From the NCBI RefSeq assembly GCF_023091745.1, contig NC_068926.1:46028001-46092000 (forward strand): a stretch of 64,000 nucleotides of DNA, read 5' to 3'. Source of the DNA: Budorcas taxicolor. Taxonomy: Eukaryota; Chordata; Mammalia; Artiodactyla; Bovidae. The notes under the pieces were generated by a model that was given only the letters and a program-made list of their open reading frames with translations, did no database searches and was not told the origin of the DNA. Position 1 is the stretch's first letter; the number at the start of each line of letters is the position of its first letter. The translations under genes were made by a program, and so were the position numbers. This document shows, piece after piece, positions 35,357-46,724 of the stretch.

Positions 35357-35806
35357 AAAAAGAATGAATTTGAGTCAGTTCCAGTGAGGTGGATGAACCT
35401 AGAGCCTGTGATACAGAGTGAAGTAAGTCAGAAAGAGAAAAACAAATATTGTATATTAACACATGTATATGAAACCTAAAAAAAATAGTACTGATGAACC
35501 TATTTGCAGGGCAGGAATAGAGATACAGACATAGAGAAGAGACTTGTGGACATGGGGTGGGTAGGAGAGGGTGGGAAGAATTGGGAGTGTATCATTGAAA
35601 CGTGTCCATTACCATATATAAAATAAAGAGCTAGTGGGAAGTTGTTGCACAGAACCAGAAGCTCAACCTGGTGCTTGGTGAACCTAGAGGGGTGGGAGGG
35701 AGGTTCGAGGGGGAGGGGACATATGTATACTCATGATTCATGTTGTTGTATGGCAGAAATCAACACAACATTGTAAAGCAATTATCCTCCAATTAAAAAT
35801 TAAAAA
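35357..35806 (+). mobile_element. Older L1 3' end, right half of the interrupted copy
   Basis: Resumes 'gaatgaatttgagtcagttc' exactly where the left half stopped and carries a complete L1 3' UTR with 'catggggtgggtaggagagg', 'gaacctagaggggtgggagg' and 'gcaattatcctccaatt'. Its first 18 bp (35357-35374) are the right TSD of the inserted L1. Confidence 0.92.
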
Positions 35807-36828
35807 GCAAGCAAAACTCTGGTCATATTCGATCTTATGTATTTTTGCACATATGGTATTCCAGTCAAACTGTGGTAATATAATCGATATTTCCAATTGT
35901 GTTCTGTTATAGAGAGAACAGATTCTTATTGAACTCAAGCAAATAACCACATTGCCATGAAAATAAGAATACTCACTAAGATTCTCAAGGGATCAGGTAG
36001 AGAGAAAAGATAAATGTTTTAATTCTGCTTACAAAGATAAAACTTACCAAGTTACTGTAAGTCATAATTAGCTTAAGGGGAAAGGTTTCCTTATATCCAA
36101 AAAAACAAAAATTAAATGTTTTAGACAAAAAGTCATAAAGTGATAATCATATTCATCCATTTATTTAATCCCATGTAATTAATTCTTATTGTGCCTGAGT
36201 CCAGTTTTTCCATTAGTTCTGTTGACCTTGCTTGGTGATTGAGGGTAATGATGACCATGATAATTTCAAAAAGTTCACAGGGTTTTTGCTAAGGCTCTTA
36301 TGATTTTCCCAGTAAAGTGGGTGCCTGATCACTGGAGATTGTAGAAGTCATATCTTAAGTGGAGAAAACATTTTCTAACAGTTTCTTTGTCATTCTGAGG
36401 GCATCGGCCTTGCAGCAAGGGATGACATTAACCCCTCAAACAAAAATGAGGTTTGCCAGAGAGCCCAGAAGAAGCAGCCAGCTGTCTTAGTTTTCCCATG
36501 GTCCATAGTTTTCTTTTTTGGGTAACAAACTGGAGTTGGTTTATTTCAAACTTTCAAATTCAAAAATCATACTTCAAAAAGCTCTCTCTATTTTTTTTTA
36601 ATTTGTGTAAAGTTTATTTAATACATGCATTATTTTATTCATGCATCTACATCATAACACAAATAATGCCTTTTTGTTTTCTTGTTTAAAACACAAATAC
36701 TACTATTAGTCATACTTGAATCCAAATGACCCCAGGAAACACGAAAGAGTAAACAGAGTGTTCAGACAGCAATGGAGACCCTCAAATTGGTTCTGTTGTT
36801 ATCTTCTTTCTGCAAGATGAGGTTGCAT
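35807..36828. other. AT-rich unclassified stretch
   Basis: No reading frame of note except 78 aa at 36453-36689, without domains. The text could be antisense internal sequence of an old endogenous retrovirus, but I see no motif that settles this. Confidence 0.35.
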
Positions 36829-37041
36829 GTGCCCAGTTGCTCGATCACGTCCAACTCTTTGCAACCCATGGACTGTAGCCCACTGGGCTCCTCTGTCCAT
36901 GGGATTTCCCAAGCGAGAATCCTGGAGTGGGTTGCCATTTCCTCCTCCAGGGGATCTTCCCCACCCAGGGATCGAACCTGGATCTTCTGTGTCTCCTGAA
37001 TTGGCGGACAGATTCTTTCCCACTGAGCCACCCAGGAAGCC
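36829..37041 (-). mobile_element. Bov-tA SINE, antisense
   Basis: From the reversed tail 'gcccagttgctcgatcacg' to the reversed SINE start 'gagccacccaggaagcc', with the reversed B box 'gggatcgaacc' intact. Confidence 0.95.
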
Positions 37042-38030
37042 CAGGATGGAGTTACAGATTTAATATTTGAATATATTTGGTTACACAGTCACTCCTCTCT
37101 TGATATAAACCAAAGTTTTCGTTCAAGAGCTTGGCTCAGCTTCTAAAAAATAGTCTTGCTTGAATTTTAAAAGGCCTCTTTTCCTTAATTTTGTTCAGTT
37201 TTAGTTTCTACTAATTTAGCCAAGGCAGTAGTCCCAAGTGATGTGGGCTGTGTTTATATTTCAAGGACAGGAAAAGAGTTATAATTTTTGTATTTCTCCT
37301 AGGAGTACTTTTGTTGTCTCAGGGTCAGTAGTTTAAAAAGATGTTTTATCAAGCTAGCTTTCTCTAACTGTGTTTGTAAAAACCACTTTTGGAAGGTCAA
37401 AAGAGCCCCAACCTGGCCAATTTACCTGGCATCAGTACTTTCAAATAATGGCTTCTTGTCAAATGTGCATGAGGCCAGCTGGAGTTCCGGTGGATGGCTG
37501 ACCTTTCCAAGGGCTTGGTAGGCTTTAGAAATACAATTTCCTGTTTTCTTTCAGTTTCAATTTACTGCAAAGTACAAAGGTTTAAAATTTTAATCCAAAT
37601 TTTAAAAAAGATGTCAGCCAAACCAGTTCACGCCAAAGTTCCTTGCAAGGCTTCCTTGCCTAGGAATTCACCCTAGGTCTCTGCTCAAGAGATCACAGTA
37701 GAATCTTCTAGGCTTTTCCTGCTTAAAATTACCATCCCCGCCTCAGTCCTCTTTATGTAGGAAATGTGCCAGTCCTCCTTAAGACTCCAAGTCTTAGGAG
37801 TCATAGGAATATCAACTTAAGGAAATCCAAATTATAGGAAGAACTCATCAAAGCACCTGAAGGGTGTTCTGAAGCCAGTGGGCAGGGGTGGGGGTGCCCA
37901 CAGATGCTAAAGGGGCTCATGCTTGGTACAGGACCAGTTCAAAGTAGCCTCCAGGAGACTCTTCTGATATCTTGCCAACTACACCAAGCTATATTGATGC
38001 ATATAATCAATAACCACATTATCACAGAAA
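37042..38030. other. Unclassified stretch before an LTR-like segment
   Basis: No supported gene. Its position directly left of a minus-strand LTR-like segment (38031-38330) would suit retroviral internal sequence, but no gag, pol or env motif was found by eye. Confidence 0.3.
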
Positions 38031-38330
38031 CAGATAAGAGTTTTATTTAAACCAAATTGATGACTATAGCCTGGGAGATTCAAGAAGCACTTGAATTTTA
38101 TTCCTCCTGACTACAAAATGAGGGAGCATTATAGAGGCAAAAAAAAAAAAAAAAGCCTCACAAAATTATATAAATTGTTTGCCAAGAAATAAGGTTGGAA
38201 TTGGCAAGAAGTAAATGCAATAAAGCTTGTGTTTGTTTAGCAAGGATAGGTTGGGGCCTGAAATGGTCATTTAGTTACAAGGGGAGGTCCTGAGACCATA
38301 AAGCTGCTGGCAGCTGCTCACAGATACTGT
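38031..38330 (-). mobile_element. LTR-like fragment, antisense
   Basis: Contains 'gagttttatttaaacc' (reverse of an AATAAA signal) followed by 'gatgactatagcctgggaga', a block shared with 56862-57130. Shared text and polarity suggest two members of one LTR group. Family not identified. An A16 run lies at 38139-38154. Confidence 0.45.
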
Positions 38331-38683
38331 TTTGAGAATGGCTGGTGGTGTCGTTGACTCTGATAGAGTTCAGAAAATTCATGCTTTCAGTAGTACAGGA
38401 ACGTGTCTAAAACCATATCCACAATGGTCATGCAGATCCGCTTTTGAATGCCTGAACCACAGTTACTCTATTTTGAGTTATTTTTTTAATGCATTCTACC
38501 TTTTATTGCCTGAAGCGTATGTACAATGCATGTTTAATTGGCCACATGTTCTAGTTAGCATAAAGTCCAGGTTAATTCATGTATAAGCTAGAATGACTTC
38601 CCTGCACCTCAAATGTGAACATATCTTCCACCAGATACTATGTTTACAAACCATACTTACACAGTTTTATAAATGTCTGCTTA
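38331..38683. other. Unclassified stretch, no gene seen
   Basis: An 84-aa plus frame (38332-38586) has no recognised domain. No repeat recognised. Confidence 0.35.
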
Positions 38684-38691
38684 ACCAGGAA

Positions 38692-39034
38692 ATCAGTCCA
38701 GAATGTTCATTGGAAGGGCTGATGCTGAAGCTGAAACTCTAATATTTGCATCAGAAAGGTTAAGAAACAGAAAGTAAGTAGCGAGACCAGAGTTGGCTTG
38801 GCCAACTGATGCAAAGAACTGACTCATTGGAACAGACCCTGATGCTGGGAAAGATTGAAGGGGGCAGGAGAAGGGGACAACAGAGGATGAGATGGTTGGA
38901 TGGCATCACTGACCCGATGGACATGAGTTTGAGCAAGCTTTGGAAGTTGGTGACGGACTGGGAAGCCTGGTGTGTTGCAGTCCATGGAGTCGCAAAGAGT
39001 CAGACATGACTGAGCAACTGAACTGAACTGACTG
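38692..39034 (+). mobile_element. BovB 3' end with an inverted filler
   Basis: BovB 3' terminus flanked by an 8-bp TSD, 'accaggaa' (38684-38691 and 39035-39042). The reading 'gctgatgctgaagctgaaac' breaks after 'aatatttg' and resumes at 'gccaactgatgcaaag'; the roughly 52 bp between (38749-38800) are foreign to BovB. The end is the usual 'gagcaactgaactgaactg'. The short coding remnant at 38809-39009 is only the tail peptide. Confidence 0.9.
38751..38803 (-). repeat. Inverted copy of downstream flank (arm 1)
   Basis: These 53 bases are the reverse complement of 39207-39259 with 5 mismatches (48/53). The right edge shares 'ggcc' with BovB, a plausible microhomology junction. Confidence 0.88.
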
Positions 39035-39061
39035 ACCAGGAATGCAGAACAGTACCACTTG

Positions 39062-39205
39062 GTGTCCATGGTGATTTAGTCCAGGACCTCAGCAGAGACC
39101 AAAATCTGTGATTGCTCAAGTCCCCTATATAAAAGGTGGAGTAGTGTTGACCCTCCATATCAAGGATATGAGGCCAGCCTGTATATGCAGTCAGACGATC
39201 CCCAA
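39062..39205 (+). mobile_element. DNA-transposon-like relic
   Basis: 'gatttagtccaggacctc', 'accaaaatctgtgattgctc', 'aagtcccctatataaaa' and 'gaccctccatatcaagg' resemble an old mammalian non-autonomous DNA transposon. Family not assigned. Confidence 0.4.
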
Positions 39206-39206
39206 A

Positions 39207-39259
39207 GGCCAAGCCAACACTGGTTTCTCTATTTACTTTCTGTTTCTTAACCTTTCTAA
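39207..39259 (+). repeat. Inverted-repeat partner (arm 2, likely source)
   Basis: From 'ggccaagccaacactgg' to 'cttaacctttctaaa', matching the filler inside the BovB copy in inverted orientation. It lies outside the BovB TSDs, so it is more likely the template than the product. Confidence 0.85.
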
Positions 39260-42200
39260 ACAAAATCAGAGAAGCAACCCCAGCCAGTCATGCCCTATTT
39301 CCACATTGCTGCTTCTAACATTCTGCAAAACTCCATCTTGCCCCAAATGCCTCAGAAAGAGTGCTGCACTGCCTGTGAGGCACTTAGCCCCCAATCCATG
39401 TGGTGTTTCTTTGAATAAAGGATTAGCTCATTACTATGTTATTTTATTTTTGTCTTTTGCTAAAAGGTATGTCACAATCATCATCCCATCTTAAATGTTT
39501 TACACAGAATTTTGCAAAGTTGTGTCAAATGTGCCACTGTTTTCACACCAGCATCTCATGGTGGAAACTTCTAGGTGGTGGGACAGCAGACATCACAGTC
39601 ATTTTCTAACCATGCCTCATTAGCTGGAGTGTTCATAGCCTTATCACAGTCTGAGCTTTCATTAGGGAGGACAGCGCCATTTCTACAAGAAGGCTTCAGA
39701 GTCAGGGCAGAACGGGAACCCCTGGTGAAGGTTCCTGTGCTCTTTTATGAATCGCCTGGCTTGATAGCATGCTTGTGCTCTGACCTCCAAACTCAGACGT
39801 GCTGGTGGAACACCTCAAGCTTCAGTTTAGTTCCTGTAAACTTGGGGGTCACAGAGGACACCCCAGAAACCTGGCACAGAAATTCACATGGGCAAATGCT
39901 GGAGGAGGAGGAGAGGGAGCACCCTTCCCAGGGCTGGTGAGGGAAGGAGCACCACAGAGTGGCAAGCCAGCTCCCCACGCTGACTGAGGGATACAGGGCC
40001 ACAGTCCTCAGAGCGGTTGAGGCTCTGATTCCTGAGTGAGAATCCCCGAAGGATGCCGATCCAAGCCAAGTTGCTGGGAAGGCTGTTCAGCCCGAGCCTG
40101 GGTCTTGCTGACTGAGCCCGTGCTTAGGAACCTGGTCTACAGGTGTCATCTACTCCAAGTGACAGTCACAGGATAAGCATCCACTCACCGGGTGAAAATG
40201 ACAAAGGCAACCCATGCTGGGTAACTGAAGCATTAGGCCTCTGTTCCCCTTCCCAGACCCAGGTTTCAGAGACAAACTCAAAGGCAGATCTCCCAGGTCA
40301 GTCCGGAACTCTTTCCTGTGAATGTGAGCCCATTTCAGGCAAAATCTCTTATATCACCAAAGGACAGTAGCATAAACCACCCCCAATATGCTCTTATGGT
40401 GCATTGATTATTTAGAGCTGTTGGCACAGGAGAAACAACAAATGCAGGAGAGGCTTTCTCTGAACCCCCTTTTCTGCTTAACGTCAGATCCTCCCAGGAA
40501 CTTAGCTGTCACAGATCCCCCCCTGGAAGGTTCACCAACGGGGATGGTTGACTCACAGGAGAGGAGACACTGCATCCAGACAAAGCTTGTCACAAACTAT
40601 CTTACCTCCCATCTGTTCTTCCAAGGTCCGTGTCATCTTTCCTAAAATCCCTTCACCCTTTCCTGAGAGAGTGGGGCCTACATCTTCCACGCTTTTCTGT
40701 ACTAACATATAGTCTCAGACACAACCCTCTCTTAACTGCAGGCTGCAGCCAGGAAGGGTTCATGTTCCTTCAAGGCCTCTGAGGATCCCCAGGTTAGGAC
40801 TCCCAGGTACAGGAGACCCTCATGAGGACTCTCTAGATGAGGATCCCCAAGGTGAGAACCCCTCCAAGTGAAGACCCAGAAGAGCTGCCCCAGGGATCTG
40901 AGTCCAAGGACTTGATGAGTGCAACAGCCTTGGGCCATGGGTCAGGAGACTGGGAAAAGAATGGGGACCCTGCTCTCATCCTCAGACCATTCTCTGCCCC
41001 CAGGATGGAGCTGACATGTCTCCAGAGAAGTTGGACCTGCTCCTGCACCCACAGTCAGAGGACCCTGGGTCCCCACAGCTCCCTGTCCTCTGTTCCTCCA
41101 GGTACACTCAGGGCTAGTTGTGGGGCAGGAAGCAGGTTTCATCCACTGTTCACACCTGTGTGAGTCACCAGGTGAGTGGCTTTGTGGGGAATGCAGCCCT
41201 GAGGGTGGGTCTGAGCCTCCCAGGGGCCCTTCAAACCCTACTCACTCCGGGTGTCACCTGAGCTGCGCCCAGGGATGAATTGCAGGTGAGTTTCCTGCTC
41301 TGTGGCTGTCACTGCAGATTTGAGCTGAAGAAGGGGCAGTTTGAATTCCAGGCAGGAATAAAGAAGCTCCTTTGTCAAGACGGGCTCAGAGGTTTTCAGA
41401 AAGCAGAGCAGGCCTCCTGCCTCCAGCCCAGCCTGAGGTTGGAACCATAAGGTGGCTGGCTCCCTAAACCCCAGCGTCCATGGGCTCCACATCAAGGATC
41501 AGTAGAGCCCAGACTGCAGGTGAGGATTCAGTCCTGTCCTGCAACATAAATGTTGATGCAGCTGTTGGAGGCTGGGAGCATGCAAAATGCAAACACAGCA
41601 TTTGGCAGAATCTTCTTTCCCCTCTAATCCCCATCCGAGTTGTCAAAGGGGCCCTGATACCTGACTTGAGGGGGCTTGGGACCCCCAGCACAGCCCTGCA
41701 GTCCCGCCAGGCAGATCCATCTACCCAGGGAGGGACATTGTGCTGGATCCCCCAGATTCCCACAGGAAGTGATCCCAGATCCCGCTCTCTGCTGGGCATA
41801 GTGATGTTGGCACAGAAAGGGGCAGGTGTCTGCCTCATTAGCCTGGCTGTTGTCTGGCCATAAACTGAGTCTTTTGACTGGGAGTCAACTCTATGGAGTG
41901 AGTGATCCATAAGGTCAGCTGATGCATCTTCTGAAAACACTGGTTTCTAGTGTGCACATACCAGAATGCAGTTCCACACATTTCTTTTAATCTTTTTGAT
42001 ACATCCCACTAGTCCTCCCCTGTCCTCCAGCAGGAATATGGCAGGCCCGCACAGCCAGGCAGCCATATAATACTTGCAAAGTCATTTCAAATCCTTCATT
42101 TCATCCCAGCCTCATTCCTGGAGTGGAGGTGAGGAAACGAGGTTCTGACGCTCAGAGAAGTTAGGTGTTTGTCCTTGGTTGGAGTGAGTGAGTGGCAGGG

Positions 42201-42743
42201 CGAGTCGAGAGTACCCTTTTCCTCACCATGAGGTTGGAGAGAATAATTTTCTTTGCAGCATCACACCTGGTCATGACCCCTCACTCCACCCTCTGACCCC
42301 AACCAAGGTCAGAGAAATCACCTGGGTAGGACCGAGGTTCCCTGAGCCCGTCTCCTTACCCTTCAGTTATCCTCCTGTGAGTGACTACACCATCACCTTG
42401 CCGTGCATTTAGCTTCATTTACTTCATTATTTTTAAAGGGCTTTGGCTTTTGATTTTTATTACAGTGGGAAAGTCATAACCCATCTAGAGACACAGGGCT
42501 CCCTCAGTCCCTCTTGTCTCTCTTTCTCCTATTATTACTGTCTAATGATGTCCCAGTTGCTCCTTTTTAACAATGTAAACATAATTAACAATACTATATT
42601 TAACAAAAGTTCCTGGAGCTCACTTTGTGGAAATATTTATTTTCCCTCTTTACGATTTAGAGCCACAAAAAAGGCCATTCTTCAGCTCAACTGTGCATTC
42701 TGGTGGGTGTGTAGGTGTTTCTTGCTATTTTCTATTGCGGATA
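39260..42743. other. Single-copy-looking stretch, no supported gene
   Basis: The longest frame is 158 aa minus (41464-41940), with two overlapping plus frames (127 and 85 aa); none has recognised domains or splice context. 42075-42200 ('ggtgaggaaacgagg', 'ctcagagaagttagg') looks like a MIR on the minus strand. A 15-bp-period repeat is listed separately. Confidence 0.4.
40780..40880 (+). repeat. Degenerate minisatellite, ~15-bp period
   Basis: About seven loosely matching units resembling 'tgaggatccccaggt': 'taggactcccaggta', 'caggagaccctcatg', 'aggactctctagatg', 'aggatccccaaggtg', 'agaacccctccaagtg', 'aagacccagaagagc'. Confidence 0.6.
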
Positions 42744-43146
42744 CAGACATGCCTCATTTTACTGCACTTCACAGGTGGGTTTTTTTTTAACCAGTTGAAG
42801 TTTTGTGACAACCCTGCCTCTAGCAAGTCTATGGGTGCCATTACTCCAACAGAATTTGCTCACTGCAAGTCTCTGGGTTACACTGTGGTAATTATGTATC
42901 ACATAAATTTAGTTGATAAAGCAGCAGCAGGGTTGGAGAGGAATAATTCCAGTTTTGAAAGACATTCCACCCATGGGTAAAATGCTATCAAACAGCACTG
43001 CAGGCTACAGAGAAATCATTCGTGAAAGGAAGAGTCAACCAATGTGGCCAACTTCATTATTGTCCTATTTAAGAGACTGCCACAGCTACCCCAACCTTCA
43101 GCAACCCCCGCTCTAATCAGTCAGCAGCCATCAACACTGAGGCAAG
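42744..43146 (-). mobile_element. Tigger1-like DNA transposon, left arm
   Basis: Starts after a TA dinucleotide with the terminal inverted repeat 'cagacatgcctcattttact' and runs through 'caaccctgcctctagcaag', 'ccaacagaatttgctcac' and 'aaccttcagcaaccccc'. This is the pogo-type Tigger1 family in reverse. Most of the transposase region is missing, so this copy is non-autonomous. Interrupted by a full-length L1; resumes at 52116. Confidence 0.9.
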
Positions 43147-44675
43147 GGAGGCAGTCCTAAGATGGTAGAGGAATAGGACAGGGAGACCACTTTCTCCCCC
43201 ACAAATTCATCAAAATAACATTTAAACGCTGAGTAAATTCTACAAAACAAGTTCTGAATGCCAGCAGAGGACATCAAGCACCCAGAAAAGCAGCCCATTG
43301 TCTTCGAAAGGAGGTAGGAAAAAACATAAAAGACAAAAAGAGAGACAAAAAGGTCAGGACGGAGCTCCGTCCCAGGAAGGGGGTCTTAAAAAGAGAGAAG
43401 TTTCCAAATACCAGGAAACACTCTCCCTGTCGAGTCCGTGGGGAGCCTTGGAACCACAGAGGGCAACATAACTGAGAGGAAAGATAAATAAATAATTAAA
43501 ACCCACAGATTACGTGCCCAGTGGTAACTCCCCCAGCGGAGAAGCAGCGCAGATGCCTGCATTCTCCACTAGAAAGCAGAGGCTGGGCAGGGAGGCGCAG
43601 GCTGCATCGCTTAGAGTAAGGACCCGGCCTGAATGCCCCGAAGGCAATCTGAGGGAACTAACTTGAGATAGCAAACCAGTCTGTCGGATAGCTACCATGT
43701 GAAAAGCCCTAACCTAAGACACCACCAGGCCTGCTCACAGAACAAAGGACTGAACAGAGCTAGCTGGCTGCAGACCACCCCTCATGGGTGAAAAGCAGCT
43801 AGAGCTGGAGCAATCGTGGCCCCAGAGAGGCATTATCTACCAAACTGCAAGCAGGCTTTGTCGCTAACTAAGACTTCTTGGGGTTCTGGACAGTCAACAT
43901 CCGCCTGAGAAGGTACGCCGGTTGGACACCCAGAAAACCGAGCTGCAGGGACGGGGAAGGTGATAAGTTTCAGCGACTTCACTCGCCAAACACCTGATCA
44001 CCTGAGCTGCTCCGACCTGGGAAGGGCACAAAACGCAGGCCCAACTGAGTCTGTGCCTATGAGGACTACCCAAGTACCTGAACCTGAGTGGCTTAGACCT
44101 GGGAATTGCATATAACCCAGGGCCAGCCTCAGATGGTTCCCAGCAGAGCAACCTAGAGCCTAAGCAGTGTAGACAGGGAAAGCACACACGCCGTGAGCGG
44201 GGGGCAAACCTAGTGTGGCCGAGACACTGCAAGTGTTATTTGTTTGCAGTGTTCCTCCCTCCCCACAGCACAACTGAGCAAGTGAGCCTAAAAAAGTGTC
44301 TGCCACCGCCCGCTGGTGTCAGGGCATAAATTAGACACTGAAGAGACCAGCAAACAGAAGAAGCTAAAACAGAGGGAACTGCCTTGGAAGTGACAGGTGC
44401 AATAGATTAAAACCCTGTAGTTAGTACTGACTACATAGGAAGGGGCCTATAGATCTTGAGAAATATAAGCTGGATCAAGGAACTATCCAAAAAGAACTGA
44501 CCCCACACTGCCCACAACAACGCCAGAGAAAGTCCTAGATATATTTTTACTATTTTTACTATCATTCTTGATTTTTTTAAAATTTTAAGTCCTCTATTAC
44601 TCTTTTAATTTTCATTTTTATAACCTACTATCACTTTGCAAAAAAAAAAAAGAGAGACCCTATTTTTAAAGCAAA

Positions 44676-44692
44676 CTTCATATATATATATA
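44676..44692. repeat. (AT)n tract
   Basis: A short 'catatatatatatattt' run in the L1 5' UTR. Confidence 0.7.
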
Positions 44693-44850
44693 TTTTTATA
44701 ATATTGTGACTTTTTCTCTTTTCTTTAATTTTGTATTTTTGAAAATCCAACCTCCACTCTAGATTTTTAATCTTTGCTTTTTGGTATTTGTTATCAATTT
44801 TGTACCTTTAAGAACCCAATCTTCAGTACCTATTTTTACTTGAGAGCAAG

Positions 44851-45290
44851 ATTACTGGCTTGACTGCTCTCTCCCCCTTTGGACTCTCCTTTTCCTCCAC
44901 CAGGTCACCTCTATCTCTTCCCTCCCCCTTCTCTTCTCTACCCAACTCTGTGAATGTCTTTGTGTGTTCCAGATGGTGGAGAACACTTAGGGAACTGATT
45001 ACTGGCTGGATCTGTCTCTTTCCTTTTGATTCCCCCCTTTATCCTCCCAGCCACCTCTGTCTCCTTCCTCCCTCTTCTCTTCTCTGTATAACTCTGTGAA
45101 CATCTCTGAGTGGTCCAGACTGTGGAGCGCACATAAGGAAGTGATTGCTGGCTAGCTTGCTCGCTCCTCTTTTGATTCCACCTCTTCTCCTCCTGGTCAC
45201 CTCTATCTCCCTCCTCCCTCTTCTCTTCTCCATGTAACTCTGTGAACCTCTCTTGGTGTCCCTCACCGTGGAGAAACTTTTCATCTTTAA
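44851..45290 (+). repeat. Three ~145-bp tandem units in L1 5' UTR
   Basis: Each unit runs 'ttactggct(t/g)g' ... 'cacctctatctc' ... 'ccctcttctcttctc' ... 'aactctgtgaa' ... 'gtggag'. Units are about 44851-44998, 44999-45143 and 45144-45290. Repeated 5' UTR monomers are a known feature of some mammalian L1 lineages; a promoter role here is inferred only. Confidence 0.85.
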
Positions 45291-45810
45291 CCTAGATGTT
45301 TTATCAACAGTGTGGTATAGATGGAGAAGTCTTGAGGCTACTGTAAAAAATAAGACTGAAAACCAGAAGCAGGAGGCTTAAGTCCAAAACCTGAGAACAC
45401 CAGAGAACTCCTGACTCCAGGGAACATTAATTGATAGGTGCTCATCAAACGCCTCCATACCTACACTGAAACCAAGCAGCATCCAAGGGCCAACAAGTTC
45501 CAGAGCAAGACATACCATGCAAATTCTCCAGCAACACAGGAACAGAGCCCTGAGCTTCAATATACAGGCTGCCCAAAGTCACTCCAAACCCACTGACATC
45601 TCATAACCCATTACTGGACACTTCATTGCACTCCAGAGAGAAGAAATCCAGCTCCACCCACCAGAATACAGACACAAGCTTCCCTAACCAGGAAACCTTG
45701 ACAAGCCACCCATACAACCCCACCCACAGTGAGGAAACTCCACAATAAAGAGAACTCCACAAACTGCCAGAATACAGAAAGGCCACCCCAAACACAGCAA
45801 TATAAACAAG

Positions 45811-46724
45811 ATGAAGAGACAGAGGAATACCCAGCAGGTAAAGGAACAGGATAAATGCCCACCAAACCAAACAAAAGAGGAAGAGATAGGGAATTTACCT
45901 GATAAAGAATTCCAAATAATGATAGTGAAAATGATCCAAAATCTTGAAAACAAAATGGAGTCACAGATAAATAGCCTGGAGACAAGGATTGAGAAGATGC
46001 AAGAAAGGTTTAACAAGGACCTAGAAGAAATAAAAAAGAGTGAATATATAGTGAATAATGCAATAAATGAGATAGAAAAACACTCTGGAGGGAACAAATA
46101 GTAGAATAATGGAGGCAGAAGATAAGATTAGTGAGGTAGAAGATAAAAATGGTAGAAATAAATGAATCGGAGAGGAAAAAAAGAAAAATGAATTAAAAGA
46201 AATGAGGACAATCTGAGAGACCTCTGGGACAATGTTAAACACCCCAACATTTGAATCATAGGAGTCCCAGAAGAAGAAGACAAAAAGAAAGACCATGAGA
46301 AAATACTTGAGGAGATAATAGTTGAAAGCTTCCCTAAAATGGGGAAGGAAATAATCACCCAAGTCCAAGAAACCCAGAGAGTCCCAAACAGGATAAACCC
46401 AAGGCCAAACACCCCAAGACACATATTAATCCAATTAACAAAGATCAAATATTAAAAGCAGCAAGGGCAAAACAACAAATAACACACAAGGGGATTCCCA
46501 TAAGGATAACAGCTGATCTTTCAATAGAAACTCTTCAGGCCAGAAGGGAATGGCAGGACATACTTAAAGATGAAAGAAAACAACCTACAGCCAAGATTAC
46601 TGTACCCAGCAAGGATCTCATTCAAATATGAAGGAAAAATCAAAAGCTTTACAGAAAAGCAAAAGCTGAGAGAATTCAGCACCACCAAACCAGCTCTCCA
46701 ACAAATGCTAAAGGATATTCTCTA
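45811..46724 (+). pseudogene. L1 ORF1, inactivated
   Basis: Starts MKRQRNTQQVKEQDKC with a clear coiled-coil region ('EIGNLPDKEFQIMIVKMI', 'QINSLETRIEKMQERFNKDL'). The open frame stops after 96 codons (46099-46101), where small indels around 'gagatagaaaaacactctgg' shift the frame. RRM and C-terminal sequence follow in other frames ('cataggagtcccagaag' near 46257, 'caagacacatattaatcc' near 46421, 'gctctccaacaaatgc' near 46693) up to 'gatattctctag'. ORF1p normally coats L1 RNA as a trimer; this copy would give only a short coiled-coil peptide. Confidence 0.9.

Noticed and set aside
41464..41940. 158-aa minus-strand frame
   Set aside because: No recognised domain or promoter, and overlapping frames on the plus strand show the region merely lacks stops.
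42000..42740. Possible second DNA transposon before the Tigger1
   Set aside because: Only a MIR-like stretch could be recognised; no inverted repeats.
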